Part shown: one piece after another, positions 17,017-24,485 of the stretch
Layout of the letters: each line of letters begins with the position of its first letter
Position numbering within the stretch: position 1 is the stretch's first letter
Source of the DNA: Plastoroseomonas hellenica
Lineage (GTDB): Bacteria; Pseudomonadota; Alphaproteobacteria; Acetobacterales; Acetobacteraceae
NCBI RefSeq assembly: GCF_018129085.1
Contig: NZ_JAAGBB010000032.1
Coordinates: forward strand, 1-64,000
DNA: 64,000 nucleotides
Reading direction: 5' to 3'
The notes under the pieces: model-generated
Databases searched by the model: none
What the model was told of the DNA's origin: nothing
The model's input: the letters and a program-made list of their open reading frames with translations, nothing else
Position numbers and translations under genes: made by a program

Positions 17017-17379
17017 TCAGTAGCCGTAGTAGCCAGGTGCCGGCTGATAGTAGCCGGGCGCAGGCTGGTAATAGCCAGGTGCCGGCCGGTAATAGCCGGG
17101 TGCGGGCTGGGCGTAGACGGGCGCAGGCTGGGCATAGCCATAGGCCGGAGCAGGCGTTGTCGCAGCGCCGACCGCGGCGCCGCCGACACCACCGATCAGG
17201 GCACCGACCGCGGCCCCACGGCCGCCGCCGGCGATGCCGCCGATCGCAGCCCCGCTGCCGGCCCCGATCAGGGCGCCGCCCACGGCACGCTGGCCGGGAT
17301 CATAGGGGTTGGTGCAGCCGGCGATGCCAAGCAGGGCAAGGCCTGACAGAGCGGCTGCGGTCATCTTGCGGGTCATCAT
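17017..17379 (-). CDS. Glycine-zipper lipoprotein with C-terminal PAPGYYQ repeats
   Basis: The 120-residue product has a lipoprotein signal ending in GIAGC (Cys22). A glycine-zipper region (about 33-73) carries GGALIGAGSGAAIGGIAGG and GALIGGVGGAAVGA, typical of YMGG/glycine-zipper outer-membrane proteins. The tail from about residue 78 is repetitive: degenerate YAQPAP units, then four PAPGYY units spaced seven residues apart. It is probably an outer-membrane lipoprotein with a Pro/Tyr-rich surface or periplasmic tail. The ATG at 17379 is chosen since AAGG lies six bases upstream; an ATG at 17385 is also in frame. Function unknown. Confidence 0.75.
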   Translation of the reverse strand: MMTRKMTAAALSGLALLGIAGCTNPYDPGQRAVGGALIGAGSGAAIGGIAGGGRGAAVGALIGGVGGAAVGAATTPAPAYGYAQPAPVYAQPAPGYYRPAPGYYQPAPGYYQPAPGYYGY

Positions 17380-17736
17380 CGCCATCCTTGTTCCGTCGGG
17401 GCCGTCGCTGCAGAGGCGGTCCGGACTCCGTGCACGGATTCTGAGACGGAAACCGAGGCGCAACTATGGCGTTGCGGCACGGGCCGATGAAAAGCCCGTC
17501 AACCTCCGCGGCGGGGCCATCGCCGGATTCGGCCTGATCATCCAAGCCATTGAATTTGAAAGCTTAACGCAGCATACTATACCCGACCGGATCATTCCGG
17601 ATTCCGGGCGCACCATGCCGTGATGAGAGGACGATAAGCGCGCCGCCGGCAACGCGCCCCTTGATCCGGCCCTCAGCACCATCGAATGTATGAAGTCGAG
17701 AGGGACGCGCCCCGCGACCCGATCAGGGAGCCGAAA
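17380..17736. promoter_or_regulatory. 357-base intergenic region with a candidate pqq promoter
   Basis: This is the longest gene-free gap here, between the glycine-zipper gene (minus) and pqqA (plus). Around 17541-17590 it has an AT-rich island unusual for this genome. A plausible sigma-70 promoter toward pqqA is TTGAAA at 17556-17561 and TATACC at 17578-17583, with a 16-base spacer; a small CCGGA/TCCGG hairpin follows. That would leave a leader of about 150 bases. The part nearer 17380-17460 shows no motif I can name. The assignment is by eye only. Confidence 0.4.
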
Positions 17737-17826
17737 ATGAAGACCCTGTCCTGGAAGAAGCCCCGCGTCACCGAAGTGTCGGTGGCCATGGAAATCAACT
17801 GCTACGCCTGCGCCGGCACGAAGTGA
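17737..17826 (+). CDS. pqqA: PqqA, peptide precursor of pyrroloquinoline quinone
   Basis: This 29-residue peptide, MKTLSWKKPRVTEVSVAM followed by EINCYACAGTK, is the substrate for PQQ synthesis. The essential Glu and Tyr are E19 and Y23, spaced E-x3-Y as in all PqqA, and are crosslinked by PqqE. GGGAG lies six bases before the ATG. Cys22 and Cys25 flank Tyr23; a Cys after the Tyr is common in related bacteria. The gene is first in pqqABCDE. A 54-base gap with a hairpin separates it from pqqB. Confidence 0.95.
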   Translation: MKTLSWKKPRVTEVSVAMEINCYACAGTK

Positions 17827-17834
17827 TCCGGCCG

Positions 17835-17854
17835 GGCCGCCGGCCACGGCGGCC
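17835..17854 (+). promoter_or_regulatory. Hairpin between pqqA and pqqB
   Basis: GGCCGCC and GGCGGCC can form a perfect 7-bp stem with a six-base loop eight bases after the pqqA stop. With no T-run it is more likely an RNA-stabilising or attenuating structure than a full terminator. It would allow more pqqA message than pqqBCDE message, a pattern known from other PQQ producers. Confidence 0.4.
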
Positions 17855-17880
17855 TCACTGATCGAACGGCGGAGAATGGC

Positions 17881-18810
17881 GTGCTGCGCGCGATCATCCT
17901 CGGCGCCGGCGCGGGTGGCGGGTTTCCGCAATGGAACTCCGCCGGCCCCGGTTGCTTGCGTGCCCGCGCCGGCGATCCCGCCGCGCCGCCGCGCAGCCAG
18001 TGCGCGCTCGCCGTTTCGGCCGATGGTGAACGCTGGGCGCTGGTGAATGCCTCGCCCGACCTGCGCCAGCAGATCGCAGCGACACCCGCTCTGCACCCCC
18101 GCCCCGGCGTCATCCGCAACAGCCCGCTCGCCGCCGTGGTGCTGACCGGCGGCGAGGTCGACACCATCGCTGGGTTGCTGACGCTCCGCGAGCGGCACCC
18201 TTTCGCGCTCTACGGCGCGCCACCGGTGTTGGAAGTGCTTGCGGCCAACGGCATCTTCAACGCGCTGAACCCGGCCCTCGTCCCGCGCCGGACGATCCCG
18301 GCGGAAACCCCCTTCGCGATTGCCGACGCCGATGGCGTGCCGCTCGGCATCACGGCGGAGGCCTTCGCCGTACCCGGCAAGGTGCCGCTCTTCGCCGAAG
18401 GCCCGGACGGTGCCGACCCCGGCCGCGCCGATGACGGAGAGACCATCGGCCTCGCGCTCTCGGCCGGTGGCGCCAGGCTGCTCTTCATACCCGGCTGTGC
18501 CGCGATGACGCCCGCACTGGCCGATCGGATCCGCGGCGCCGATACGCTGCTCTTCGACGGAACGCTCTTCGCCGATGACGAGATGATCGCCGCCGGCGCC
18601 GGCCCCAAGACCGGCGCGCGCATGGGACATATGAGCCTCGATGGGCCGGTGGGCACCCTCGCCGTCTTCCGCGACATCCCGGTCCGGCGCCGCATCCTGG
18701 TCCATATCAACAACACGAACCCGATCCTGCTGGCCGACAGCCCCGAGCGCCGCATCGTCGCGGAGGCCGGCTGGGAGGTCGCGGAGGACGGCATGGAGAT
18801 CAGCCTGTGA
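17881..18810 (+). CDS. pqqB: PQQ biosynthesis protein PqqB, GTG start
   Basis: PqqB (309 residues) has a metallo-beta-lactamase fold and is an iron-dependent hydroxylase acting on the crosslinked Glu-Tyr intermediate. Family stretches are LGAGAGGGFPQWN near the N terminus, VNASPDLRQQI, LAAVVLTGGEVDTIAGLL, FIPGCAAMTPAL and RRILVHINNTNPIL. GGAG precedes the GTG start at 17881. The gene overlaps pqqC by four bases (GTGA), so translation is coupled. Confidence 0.97.
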   Translation: MLRAIILGAGAGGGFPQWNSAGPGCLRARAGDPAAPPRSQCALAVSADGERWALVNASPDLRQQIAATPALHPRPGVIRNSPLAAVVLTGGEVDTIAGLLTLRERHPFALYGAPPVLEVLAANGIFNALNPALVPRRTIPAETPFAIADADGVPLGITAEAFAVPGKVPLFAEGPDGADPGRADDGETIGLALSAGGARLLFIPGCAAMTPALADRIRGADTLLFDGTLFADDEMIAAGAGPKTGARMGHMSLDGPVGTLAVFRDIPVRRRILVHINNTNPILLADSPERRIVAEAGWEVAEDGMEISL

Positions 18811-19571
18811 GCGAGACACCCGCGCTCCTCCGGAGCGACGCGCCACTGCTTTCGCCCGACGCACTCGAGGCCCGGCTGCGCGCCATCGGGGAGGAGCGCT
18901 ACCACAACCTGCACCCCTTCCACCGCCTGCTGCATGGTGGGCAGCTCGACCGCGGCCAGGTCCAGGCCTGGGCGCTCAACCGCTACTACTACCAGGCCTC
19001 GATCCCGCGGAAAGACGCTACTCTGCTGGCACGGCTGCCAACCACGGAGCTCCGCCGCGAATGGCGCCGGCGCCTGATCGACCATGACGGCAGCGGCGAC
19101 GCCCCCGGCGGCGTCGAGCGCTGGCTGGCGCTGACCGAGGGCCTCGGCCTCGACCGCGACTATGTCGTCTCCCTGGCCGGGCTGCTGCCGGCGACCCGCT
19201 TCGCCGTCGACGCCTATGTGCATTTCGTGCGCGACCGCAGCGTGCTGGAGGCGGTCGCGTCCTCGCTGACCGAGATGTTCAGCCCGAGCATCATCAGCCA
19301 GCGGGTCTCCGGCATGCTGCGCAGCTATCCTTTCGTCACCGCGGAGACGCTGGCCTATTTCACGCCACGCCTGACCCAGGCGCCGGTCGATGTCGCCTTC
19401 GCGCTGTCCTATGTGAAGGAACACGCGCGCACGCGGGAGCAGCAGGAGGCGGTGATGGCGGCGCTGCGCTTCAAATGCGACCTGCTCTGGGCCCAGCTCG
19501 ATGCGCTGCATTTCGCCTATGTGGCGCCGCGCCTGCCGCCGCCCGGCGCCTTCGTGCCGGAACCGACGTGA
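18807..19571 (+). CDS. pqqC: Pyrroloquinoline-quinone synthase PqqC
   Basis: PqqC (254 residues) is the cofactor-free oxidase that catalyses the final ring closure and eight-electron oxidation to PQQ. Conserved active-site regions are RYHNLHPFHRLLHGG, NRYYYQASIPRKDA, HDGSGDAPGGVERWL and VHFVRDRSVLEAVASSLTEMF, providing the His, Arg, Tyr and Lys ligands. The GTG start overlaps the pqqB stop, and the gene overlaps pqqD by four bases. Confidence 0.97.
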   Translation: MSETPALLRSDAPLLSPDALEARLRAIGEERYHNLHPFHRLLHGGQLDRGQVQAWALNRYYYQASIPRKDATLLARLPTTELRREWRRRLIDHDGSGDAPGGVERWLALTEGLGLDRDYVVSLAGLLPATRFAVDAYVHFVRDRSVLEAVASSLTEMFSPSIISQRVSGMLRSYPFVTAETLAYFTPRLTQAPVDVAFALSYVKEHARTREQQEAVMAALRFKCDLLWAQLDALHFAYVAPRLPPPGAFVPEPT

Positions 19572-19840
19572 TCACCGAAGCCAGCATCCCGCGCCTCGCC
19601 CGCGGCGTAAGGCTGCGGGAGGACGCGGCGCGCGGCCGCACCGTGGTGCTGGCGCCGGAGCGGCTCTTCGTGCCTGACGAGACCGCGCTCGCGGTGCTGG
19701 CGCTGCTGGACGGCGCCCGCGGCGCCGGCGCGGTGATCGACATGCTGGCCGCGCAGTATGATGCGCCGCGGACCGAGATCGCGGCCGATGTGCTGACCAT
19801 GCTGGAGGAGCTCGCCGACAAGGGCGTGATCGTCACATGA
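19568..19840 (+). CDS. pqqD: PqqA-binding chaperone PqqD
   Basis: PqqD (90 residues) is a RiPP recognition element that binds PqqA and presents it to PqqE. Conserved residues appear in IPRLARGVRLREDAARG, VVLAPERLFVPDETA and a C-terminal LTMLEELADKGVI helix. The GTG start at 19568 overlaps the pqqC stop (GTGA), and its own stop overlaps the pqqE start (ATGA). It is separate here, not fused to PqqC. Confidence 0.95.
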   Translation: MITEASIPRLARGVRLREDAARGRTVVLAPERLFVPDETALAVLALLDGARGAGAVIDMLAAQYDAPRTEIAADVLTMLEELADKGVIVT

Positions 19841-20937
19841 GCATCGATCCGCCGCTCGGCCTGCTGGCGGAACTGACCCATCGCTGCCCGCTGCGCTGCC
19901 CTTACTGCTCCAACCCCGTGGAGCTGGCGCGGCTGGCGCAGGAGCTCGACACCGAAACCTGGCTGCGCGTCTTCCGCGAAGCCGCTGATCTCGGCGTGCT
20001 GCAGCTCCATCTCTCGGGCGGTGAGCCGACCTTGCGCCGCGACCTGCCCGCGCTGGTGCGCGGCGCGGCGGAGGCGGGGCTCTACACCAACCTTATCACC
20101 GCGGGCGTCACCCTCGATGCCGCCCGCGTCGAGGCGCTGGCGGAGGCCGGGCTCGATCACGTCCAGCTCTCGGTGCAGGACGCGGAGGCGGCCTCGGCCG
20201 ACCGCATCGGCGGTCAGGCCGGTGGGCACGCGAAGAAGCTCGCCGCTGCCGCGGCGATCCGCGCGGCAGGGCTGCCGCTGACGCTCAACGCCGTGGTCCA
20301 TCGCCAGAACCTCGACCGGCTGCCGGCACTGATCGACCTCGCGCTCGCGCTCGGCGCACAGCGGATGGAGGTCGCGCATGTGCAGTATTACGGCTGGGCG
20401 CTCGCCAATCGCGACGCGCTGCTGCCGACCCGCGCCCAGCTCGACGCCGCGACCGCGGTCGTGGATGCAGCCCGTGCAGGGCTGAAAGGCCGGCTCGTCA
20501 TCGATTACGTGGTGCCCGACTACCACGCCGAGCGGCCGAAGGCCTGCATGGGCGGCTGGGGCCGCGCGGTAATGGCGGTCTCGCCGGCCGGCCGCGCGCT
20601 GCCTTGCCACGCGGCGGAAAGCCTGCCCGGTTTCGATTTCCCGAATGTCCGCGACCACGGCCTCAGCGCCATCTGGGAAGGGAGCGAGGCCTTCAACCGC
20701 TTCCGCGGCACCGCCTGGATGACCGGCCCCTGCCGCGGTTGCCCGCGCGCCGAGCAGGATTGGGGCGGCTGCCGCTGCCAGGCCTTCGCGCTGACCGGCG
20801 ATGCCGCTGCGACCGATCCCGCCTGCGCCCTGTCGCCCCGCCACCATCTGCTGGCGGAGGCGGTGGCGGAGGCGGCGCTCGCCGGCTCCGGCTTCACCTA
20901 TCGCGAGCCGGGCCGCCCGCCATCGCCGCGCTCATGA
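19837..20937 (+). CDS. pqqE: PqqA peptide cyclase PqqE (radical SAM)
   Basis: PqqE (366 residues) forms the carbon-carbon bond between Glu and Tyr of PqqA. The radical SAM cluster ligands are C17, C21 and C24 (CPLRCPYC), with the SAM-binding HLSGGEPTLRRDL following. The C-terminal SPASM domain, with auxiliary 4Fe-4S sites, has CMGGWGR, LPCHAAE, GPCRGCPRAEQDWGGCRC and a later Cys. It ends the operon. No protease gene (pqqF/pqqG) follows, so PqqA cleavage must be encoded elsewhere. Confidence 0.97.
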   Translation: MSIDPPLGLLAELTHRCPLRCPYCSNPVELARLAQELDTETWLRVFREAADLGVLQLHLSGGEPTLRRDLPALVRGAAEAGLYTNLITAGVTLDAARVEALAEAGLDHVQLSVQDAEAASADRIGGQAGGHAKKLAAAAAIRAAGLPLTLNAVVHRQNLDRLPALIDLALALGAQRMEVAHVQYYGWALANRDALLPTRAQLDAATAVVDAARAGLKGRLVIDYVVPDYHAERPKACMGGWGRAVMAVSPAGRALPCHAAESLPGFDFPNVRDHGLSAIWEGSEAFNRFRGTAWMTGPCRGCPRAEQDWGGCRCQAFALTGDAAATDPACALSPRHHLLAEAVAEAALAGSGFTYREPGRPPSPRS

Positions 20938-20988
20938 CGATATTGCAATGCACAAAAGCCGGCATTGCCTGATCTAGGCCGCGCTGTT

Positions 20989-21009
20989 AATTGCGAATAA
21001 TTCGCAATT
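20989..21009. promoter_or_regulatory. Fur-like operator upstream of the TonB receptor
   Basis: A perfect palindrome has 10-base arms (AATTGCGAAT and ATTCGCAATT) around a central A. Its core, TGCGAAT-A-ATTCGCA, fits the 7-1-7 Fur-box layout and matches the TGATAAT half-site at five of seven positions. It ends 17 bases before the receptor start. A weak TTGCCT (20965-20970) / TAATTG (20988-20993) promoter with a 17-base spacer would be covered by it. Confidence 0.65.
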
Positions 21010-21026
21010 TCTTCCGGATCCTCCCG

Positions 21027-23111
21027 TTGTCTCACCGAATCGCCCTGGCCCTGCCGGCAACCCTGCTGGCCGCCTCGGCCCTCGCCCAGCCGGCGCCCGA
21101 CGCGCCGCTCGAGCTCGCGCCCATCCAGGTCGAGGGCGAACGGGCCGACGGGCCCGTCCGGGGCTACAACGCCACCCGTTCCGCCACCGCCACCCGTACC
21201 GACACCGCGCTGCGCGACACCCCGCAATCCATCGCCGTGGTGCCGCGCGACGTGATCGACGACCAGCACGCGGTCTCCCTCGACGAGGTGGTGCGCAATG
21301 TCAGCGGTGTGCGCCCGGCCGGCTCCTCCGGCAATCGCGGCGAGACCTATTTCCTGCGCGGCTTCCGCACCCAGAGCTACGCCATCGACGGCGTGATGCT
21401 GAACCCGGCGATGGGCTTCCCGAACGGCTTTCGCGACCTCGCGAATGTCGAACGGGTGGAGGTGCTGCGCGGCCCCGCCTCCGTCCTCTACGGCATCGGC
21501 GATCCCGGCGGCCTGATCAACATCGTCACCCGCCGCCCGCAATTCACCCCGGTCGGCTCGGTGAACCTCGATGTCGGCAGCTACGGCTACCAGCGCGGCG
21601 AATTCGACGTCACCGGCGGCCTCGGCGAGGGCACCGGCCTCGCGGCGCGGCTGACCGGCGCGGTGATGCGCGACGACGGCTTCCGCGACGTCATGCGGCG
21701 GAGCGAGCGCACCTTCCTGGCGCCGAGCGTGCTGTGGCAGCCGAATGACCGCACCCGCGTCACCATCGGCGCCAGCTACCTCGACCAGACCACGCCTTTC
21801 GACCGCGGCCTGGTCGCCCAGGGCACCGGCGTCAGCCTGGGTCGCGACCGCTACTATGGCGAGGCCTGGTCGCGGAACCGCGCCATCAGCACCGATGTGA
21901 ACTGGCGGATCGAGCATGACGCGACCGACTGGCTCACGCTGCGCCAGGTCACGCATTTCGACTGGATGTCCGCGCACCGCTTCAGCGCCGACCCGGTCGC
22001 CCTCGCCGCCGATGGCCGCACCCTGACCCGGCGCGCCACCGACCAGGACGACAATGCGCAGAGCGTCGACCTGCTGGCGGATGCCACCGCGCGGTTCCGC
22101 ACCGGCATCGTCCAGCACGCCATCACCGCCGGCATCGAATACCTGCACGGCAAGCGCAGCCTGGCGCTGTTCCAGGGCAACCTCGCCTCCATCGACATCC
22201 TCGATCCGCGCTACGGCGCGCAGCCGACCCGCATGGCGCTGCGCACGGTGCGCAACGACGTGCTCGACATGACCTCGGGCTTCGCCCAGTACCAGCTCGA
22301 CATCGGCGGCCGTCTCATCCTGCTGGGCGGCCTGCGCTACGACAATTTCCACCAGCGCACGGTGAACAACAACGCGGCCTCGGCCGCCAGCGGCGATGCC
22401 TTCTCGCCGCGCTTCGGCGCCCTGTTCCGGGCCACCGACACCATCGCCTTCTTCGCGGGCTGGAGCCGCTCCTTCGTGCCGCAGCTCGGCGCTTCCTTCG
22501 CCGGCACCGCCTTCGACCCGGAGACCGGCCAGCAATACGAAGCCGGTATGCGCGTCGACCTGGTGCCGGAGCGCCTCTCGGCGACGCTCGCCGTCTTCGA
22601 CATCCGCCGCCAGAACGTGCTGGTCAGCGACCCCGTGAACAGCGGCTTCTCGATCCAGACCGGCGAGCAGCGCTCCCGCGGCGTCGAGCTCGACGTCACC
22701 GGCGAAATCCTGCCGGGCTGGCGCGTCTTCGCCGGCGCCGCCTACACGGATGCGGTGGTGACCGAGGATAGCAGCGTCCCCTCCGGCCGGCGCCTGCCCG
22801 GCGTGCCGCTCTGGAGCGGCAATCTCTGGAGCACCTATGAATTCCAGGAAGGGCGGCTGCAGGGGCTGATGCTCGGCGGCGGTGTCTTCCTGGTCTCCGG
22901 GCGCGCCGGCGATCTCGCCAACAGCTTCCGGGTCGGCAGCTATGCGCGGGTGGACCTGACCGCGAGCTACCCGGTGACCGAGCACGCCCGGATCGCCCTC
23001 TCGGTCCGCAACCTGACCGATGCCCGCTATATCGAGACGCCGGTGAGCCGGACCGAGAACTACCCCGGTGGGCCGCGCACCGTGCTCGCCTCACTGCGGC
23101 TGAGCTTCTGA
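21027..23111 (+). CDS. TonB-dependent siderophore receptor, TTG start
   Basis: This is a 694-residue outer-membrane receptor. After a signal peptide (MSHRIALALPATLLAASALAQ) come the TonB-box region, a plug domain with TALRDTPQSIAVVPRDVIDD, VRNVSGVRPAG, YFLRGFR, VEVLRGPASVLYGIGDPGGLINIVTRRP split over conserved blocks, and a 22-strand barrel ending in RNLTDARYIETPVSR and a final aromatic residue (LRLSF). The start is TTG at 21027: an earlier in-frame TTG at 20991 lies inside the Fur-like palindrome and adds an odd N terminus. The PepSY gene overlaps its stop by one base. The ligand is probably a ferric siderophore. Confidence 0.88.
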   Translation: MSHRIALALPATLLAASALAQPAPDAPLELAPIQVEGERADGPVRGYNATRSATATRTDTALRDTPQSIAVVPRDVIDDQHAVSLDEVVRNVSGVRPAGSSGNRGETYFLRGFRTQSYAIDGVMLNPAMGFPNGFRDLANVERVEVLRGPASVLYGIGDPGGLINIVTRRPQFTPVGSVNLDVGSYGYQRGEFDVTGGLGEGTGLAARLTGAVMRDDGFRDVMRRSERTFLAPSVLWQPNDRTRVTIGASYLDQTTPFDRGLVAQGTGVSLGRDRYYGEAWSRNRAISTDVNWRIEHDATDWLTLRQVTHFDWMSAHRFSADPVALAADGRTLTRRATDQDDNAQSVDLLADATARFRTGIVQHAITAGIEYLHGKRSLALFQGNLASIDILDPRYGAQPTRMALRTVRNDVLDMTSGFAQYQLDIGGRLILLGGLRYDNFHQRTVNNNAASAASGDAFSPRFGALFRATDTIAFFAGWSRSFVPQLGASFAGTAFDPETGQQYEAGMRVDLVPERLSATLAVFDIRRQNVLVSDPVNSGFSIQTGEQRSRGVELDVTGEILPGWRVFAGAAYTDAVVTEDSSVPSGRRLPGVPLWSGNLWSTYEFQEGRLQGLMLGGGVFLVSGRAGDLANSFRVGSYARVDLTASYPVTEHARIALSVRNLTDARYIETPVSRTENYPGGPRTVLASLRLSF

Positions 23112-24265
23112 TGGGCGCGGCGCCCAGCCCGCCCCGCGCGCAGGCGAAGCGCGCCTGGCGCATCGCGCATCGCTGGATCGGGCTCGTCGCCGGCACCGTC
23201 ATGGCGCTGATCGGACTGACCGGCAGTGTCACCGTTTTCCATCGCGAGATCGACGCCTGGCTCAATCCATCGCTCTTCACGCCCGGCGAAGGCCCGGCGC
23301 GGCACGGCGCGGCGGATGCGCTGGCCGCTGCGCTCGCGCAGGACCGCAGCGGCCGCGTCTCCATCATCCGCCTGCCGGACCCGGTCTGGCCGGTGCTGAC
23401 CGTGAACCAGACCCGGCGCGGCGCCCACGGACAGGAACGCTGGATGGTGCATGTCGACCCGGTGACCGGCCGGGTGCTCGGTGCCCGCGACTACGAAGCC
23501 TCCCTCACCCAGATGATCTACGATCTGCATTCGGTGCTGCTGCTGCGGCCCTGGTGGGGGAAGGAACTGGTCGGCATCGCCGGCCTGCTCGCACTCTTCT
23601 CGATCGGCAGCGGCCTCTATCTCTGGTGGCCACGGCAAGAGGGCGCCACGGCCCTGCTGCGGCTGCGCCGCCGGCCGCGCCAGATCCTCTACCTCGACCT
23701 GCACAACCTCGCCGGCGCCTGGACCGCGGCGGTGCTGCTGGTGATCGCCGCGACCGGCGTCTGGCTGGCCCTGCCCGGCGTGGTGCGGCCGGTGGTGAAC
23801 CTCGTCACCGAAACCCGCGAGCGCCCGCCAGGCCCGGCGGAGCGCTTCACCTGGCCGCCCCGGATCGGTGCGACCGAAGCCCAGGCCCTGGCCGAGGCCG
23901 CGATCCCCGGCGCCGCCGCCGGCTACCTCTCACCACCCTCGCCCCGTCGCAACACCTGGCAGGTCGGGCTGCACGGCATCGACGGCGACCCGCGGCTGCG
24001 CGCCCGCAGCCTGGTCTGGATCGACCCCGGCAGCGGCGCCATCCTCGGCCGGCTCGGCGAAGGCCATGGCCCACTCGGCGCGCGGATGGAAAAGGACCTG
24101 ATCTGGCTGCACAGCGGCGCGCTGTTCGGCCTGAGCGGCCGACTGCTGGCCCTGCTGGCAGGCCTCGCCCTGCCGACCCTCTGGGTGACCGGCCTGCTGT
24201 TCTGGCTGCGCCGCCGCCGGCTACGGCAAGGAGTGCCCCGTCCGACGATGGCACGCGCCGTTTGA
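23111..24265 (+). CDS. PepSY-associated membrane protein (iron-uptake partner)
   Basis: The 384-residue protein has the PepSY_TM layout: a first span near 25-45 (RIAHRWIGLVAGTVMALIGLTGSV), a periplasmic PepSY-like region with MVHVDPVTGRVLG, two spans near 140-230 including YDLHSVLLLRPWWGKELVGIAG divided by a loop and YLDLHNLAGAWTA, and a final span near 340-365. Conserved His in several spans suggest haem or metal binding. Members encoded next to TonB receptors are often ferric-siderophore reductases. The ATG shares one base with the receptor stop. Confidence 0.83.
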   Translation: MGAAPSPPRAQAKRAWRIAHRWIGLVAGTVMALIGLTGSVTVFHREIDAWLNPSLFTPGEGPARHGAADALAAALAQDRSGRVSIIRLPDPVWPVLTVNQTRRGAHGQERWMVHVDPVTGRVLGARDYEASLTQMIYDLHSVLLLRPWWGKELVGIAGLLALFSIGSGLYLWWPRQEGATALLRLRRRPRQILYLDLHNLAGAWTAAVLLVIAATGVWLALPGVVRPVVNLVTETRERPPGPAERFTWPPRIGATEAQALAEAAIPGAAAGYLSPPSPRRNTWQVGLHGIDGDPRLRARSLVWIDPGSGAILGRLGEGHGPLGARMEKDLIWLHSGALFGLSGRLLALLAGLALPTLWVTGLLFWLRRRRLRQGVPRPTMARAV

Positions 24266-24272
24266 GGGCGCC

Positions 24273-24335
24273 CCGGGAGGGGCTTTGCCCCTCCCGGACC
24301 CTCCCCACGAGGAGCCTACAGGCCCCTCGACCCGG
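24273..24335 (+). repeat. Dispersed multi-hairpin repeat, family 2, forward copy
   Basis: Directly after the PepSY gene, CCGGGAGGGGC / GCCCCTCCCGG form an 11-bp stem with a TTT loop (24273-24297). This is followed by the linker GGACCCTCCCC and a second degenerate hairpin around GAGGAGCCTACAGGCCCCTC. The same order of hairpin, GACC-type linker and second hairpin recurs inverted at 24421-24475 and forward at 51383-51443. It may also terminate transcription of the receptor operon. Confidence 0.55.
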
Positions 24336-24347
24336 ATCATTTTTAGA

Positions 24348-24404
24348 GCCCTGATTGCGAAGGGGCGTCCGGCGATCTGCCGGACGCCCCTTCGCAATCA
24401 GGGC
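24348..24404. terminator. Perfect 26-bp inverted repeat between convergent genes
   Basis: The arms 24348-24373 and 24379-24404 are exact reverse complements (26 of 26) around a GATCT loop, starting GCCCTGATTGCGAAG. They lie between the convergent PepSY and chemoreceptor genes and are flanked by oppositely oriented family 2 repeats. There is no T-run on either side, so this is not a classic intrinsic terminator, although such a stem could block or process transcripts from both directions. Confidence 0.6.
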
Positions 24405-24420
24405 ACCAAGTGAAGCAGGT

Positions 24421-24475
24421 CAAGGAGCCTCCAGGCTCCTTGCGGGTGGGGTTCGGGGAGGGCAGCGCCCTCCCC
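24421..24475 (-). repeat. Dispersed multi-hairpin repeat, family 2, inverted copy
   Basis: Read on the minus strand it has GGGGAGGGC / GCCCTCCCC (three-base loop), a GAACCCCACCCG linker, and CAAGGAGCCT / AGGCTCCTTG (two-base loop). This is the same architecture as 24273-24335 and 51383-51443. It lies just downstream of the chemoreceptor stop codon. Confidence 0.55.
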
Positions 24476-24485
24476 GAGGACACCC

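Noticed and set aside
20991-21027. An earlier TTG start for the TonB receptor
   Set aside because: It falls within the Fur-like palindrome and would put 12 odd residues before the signal peptide.
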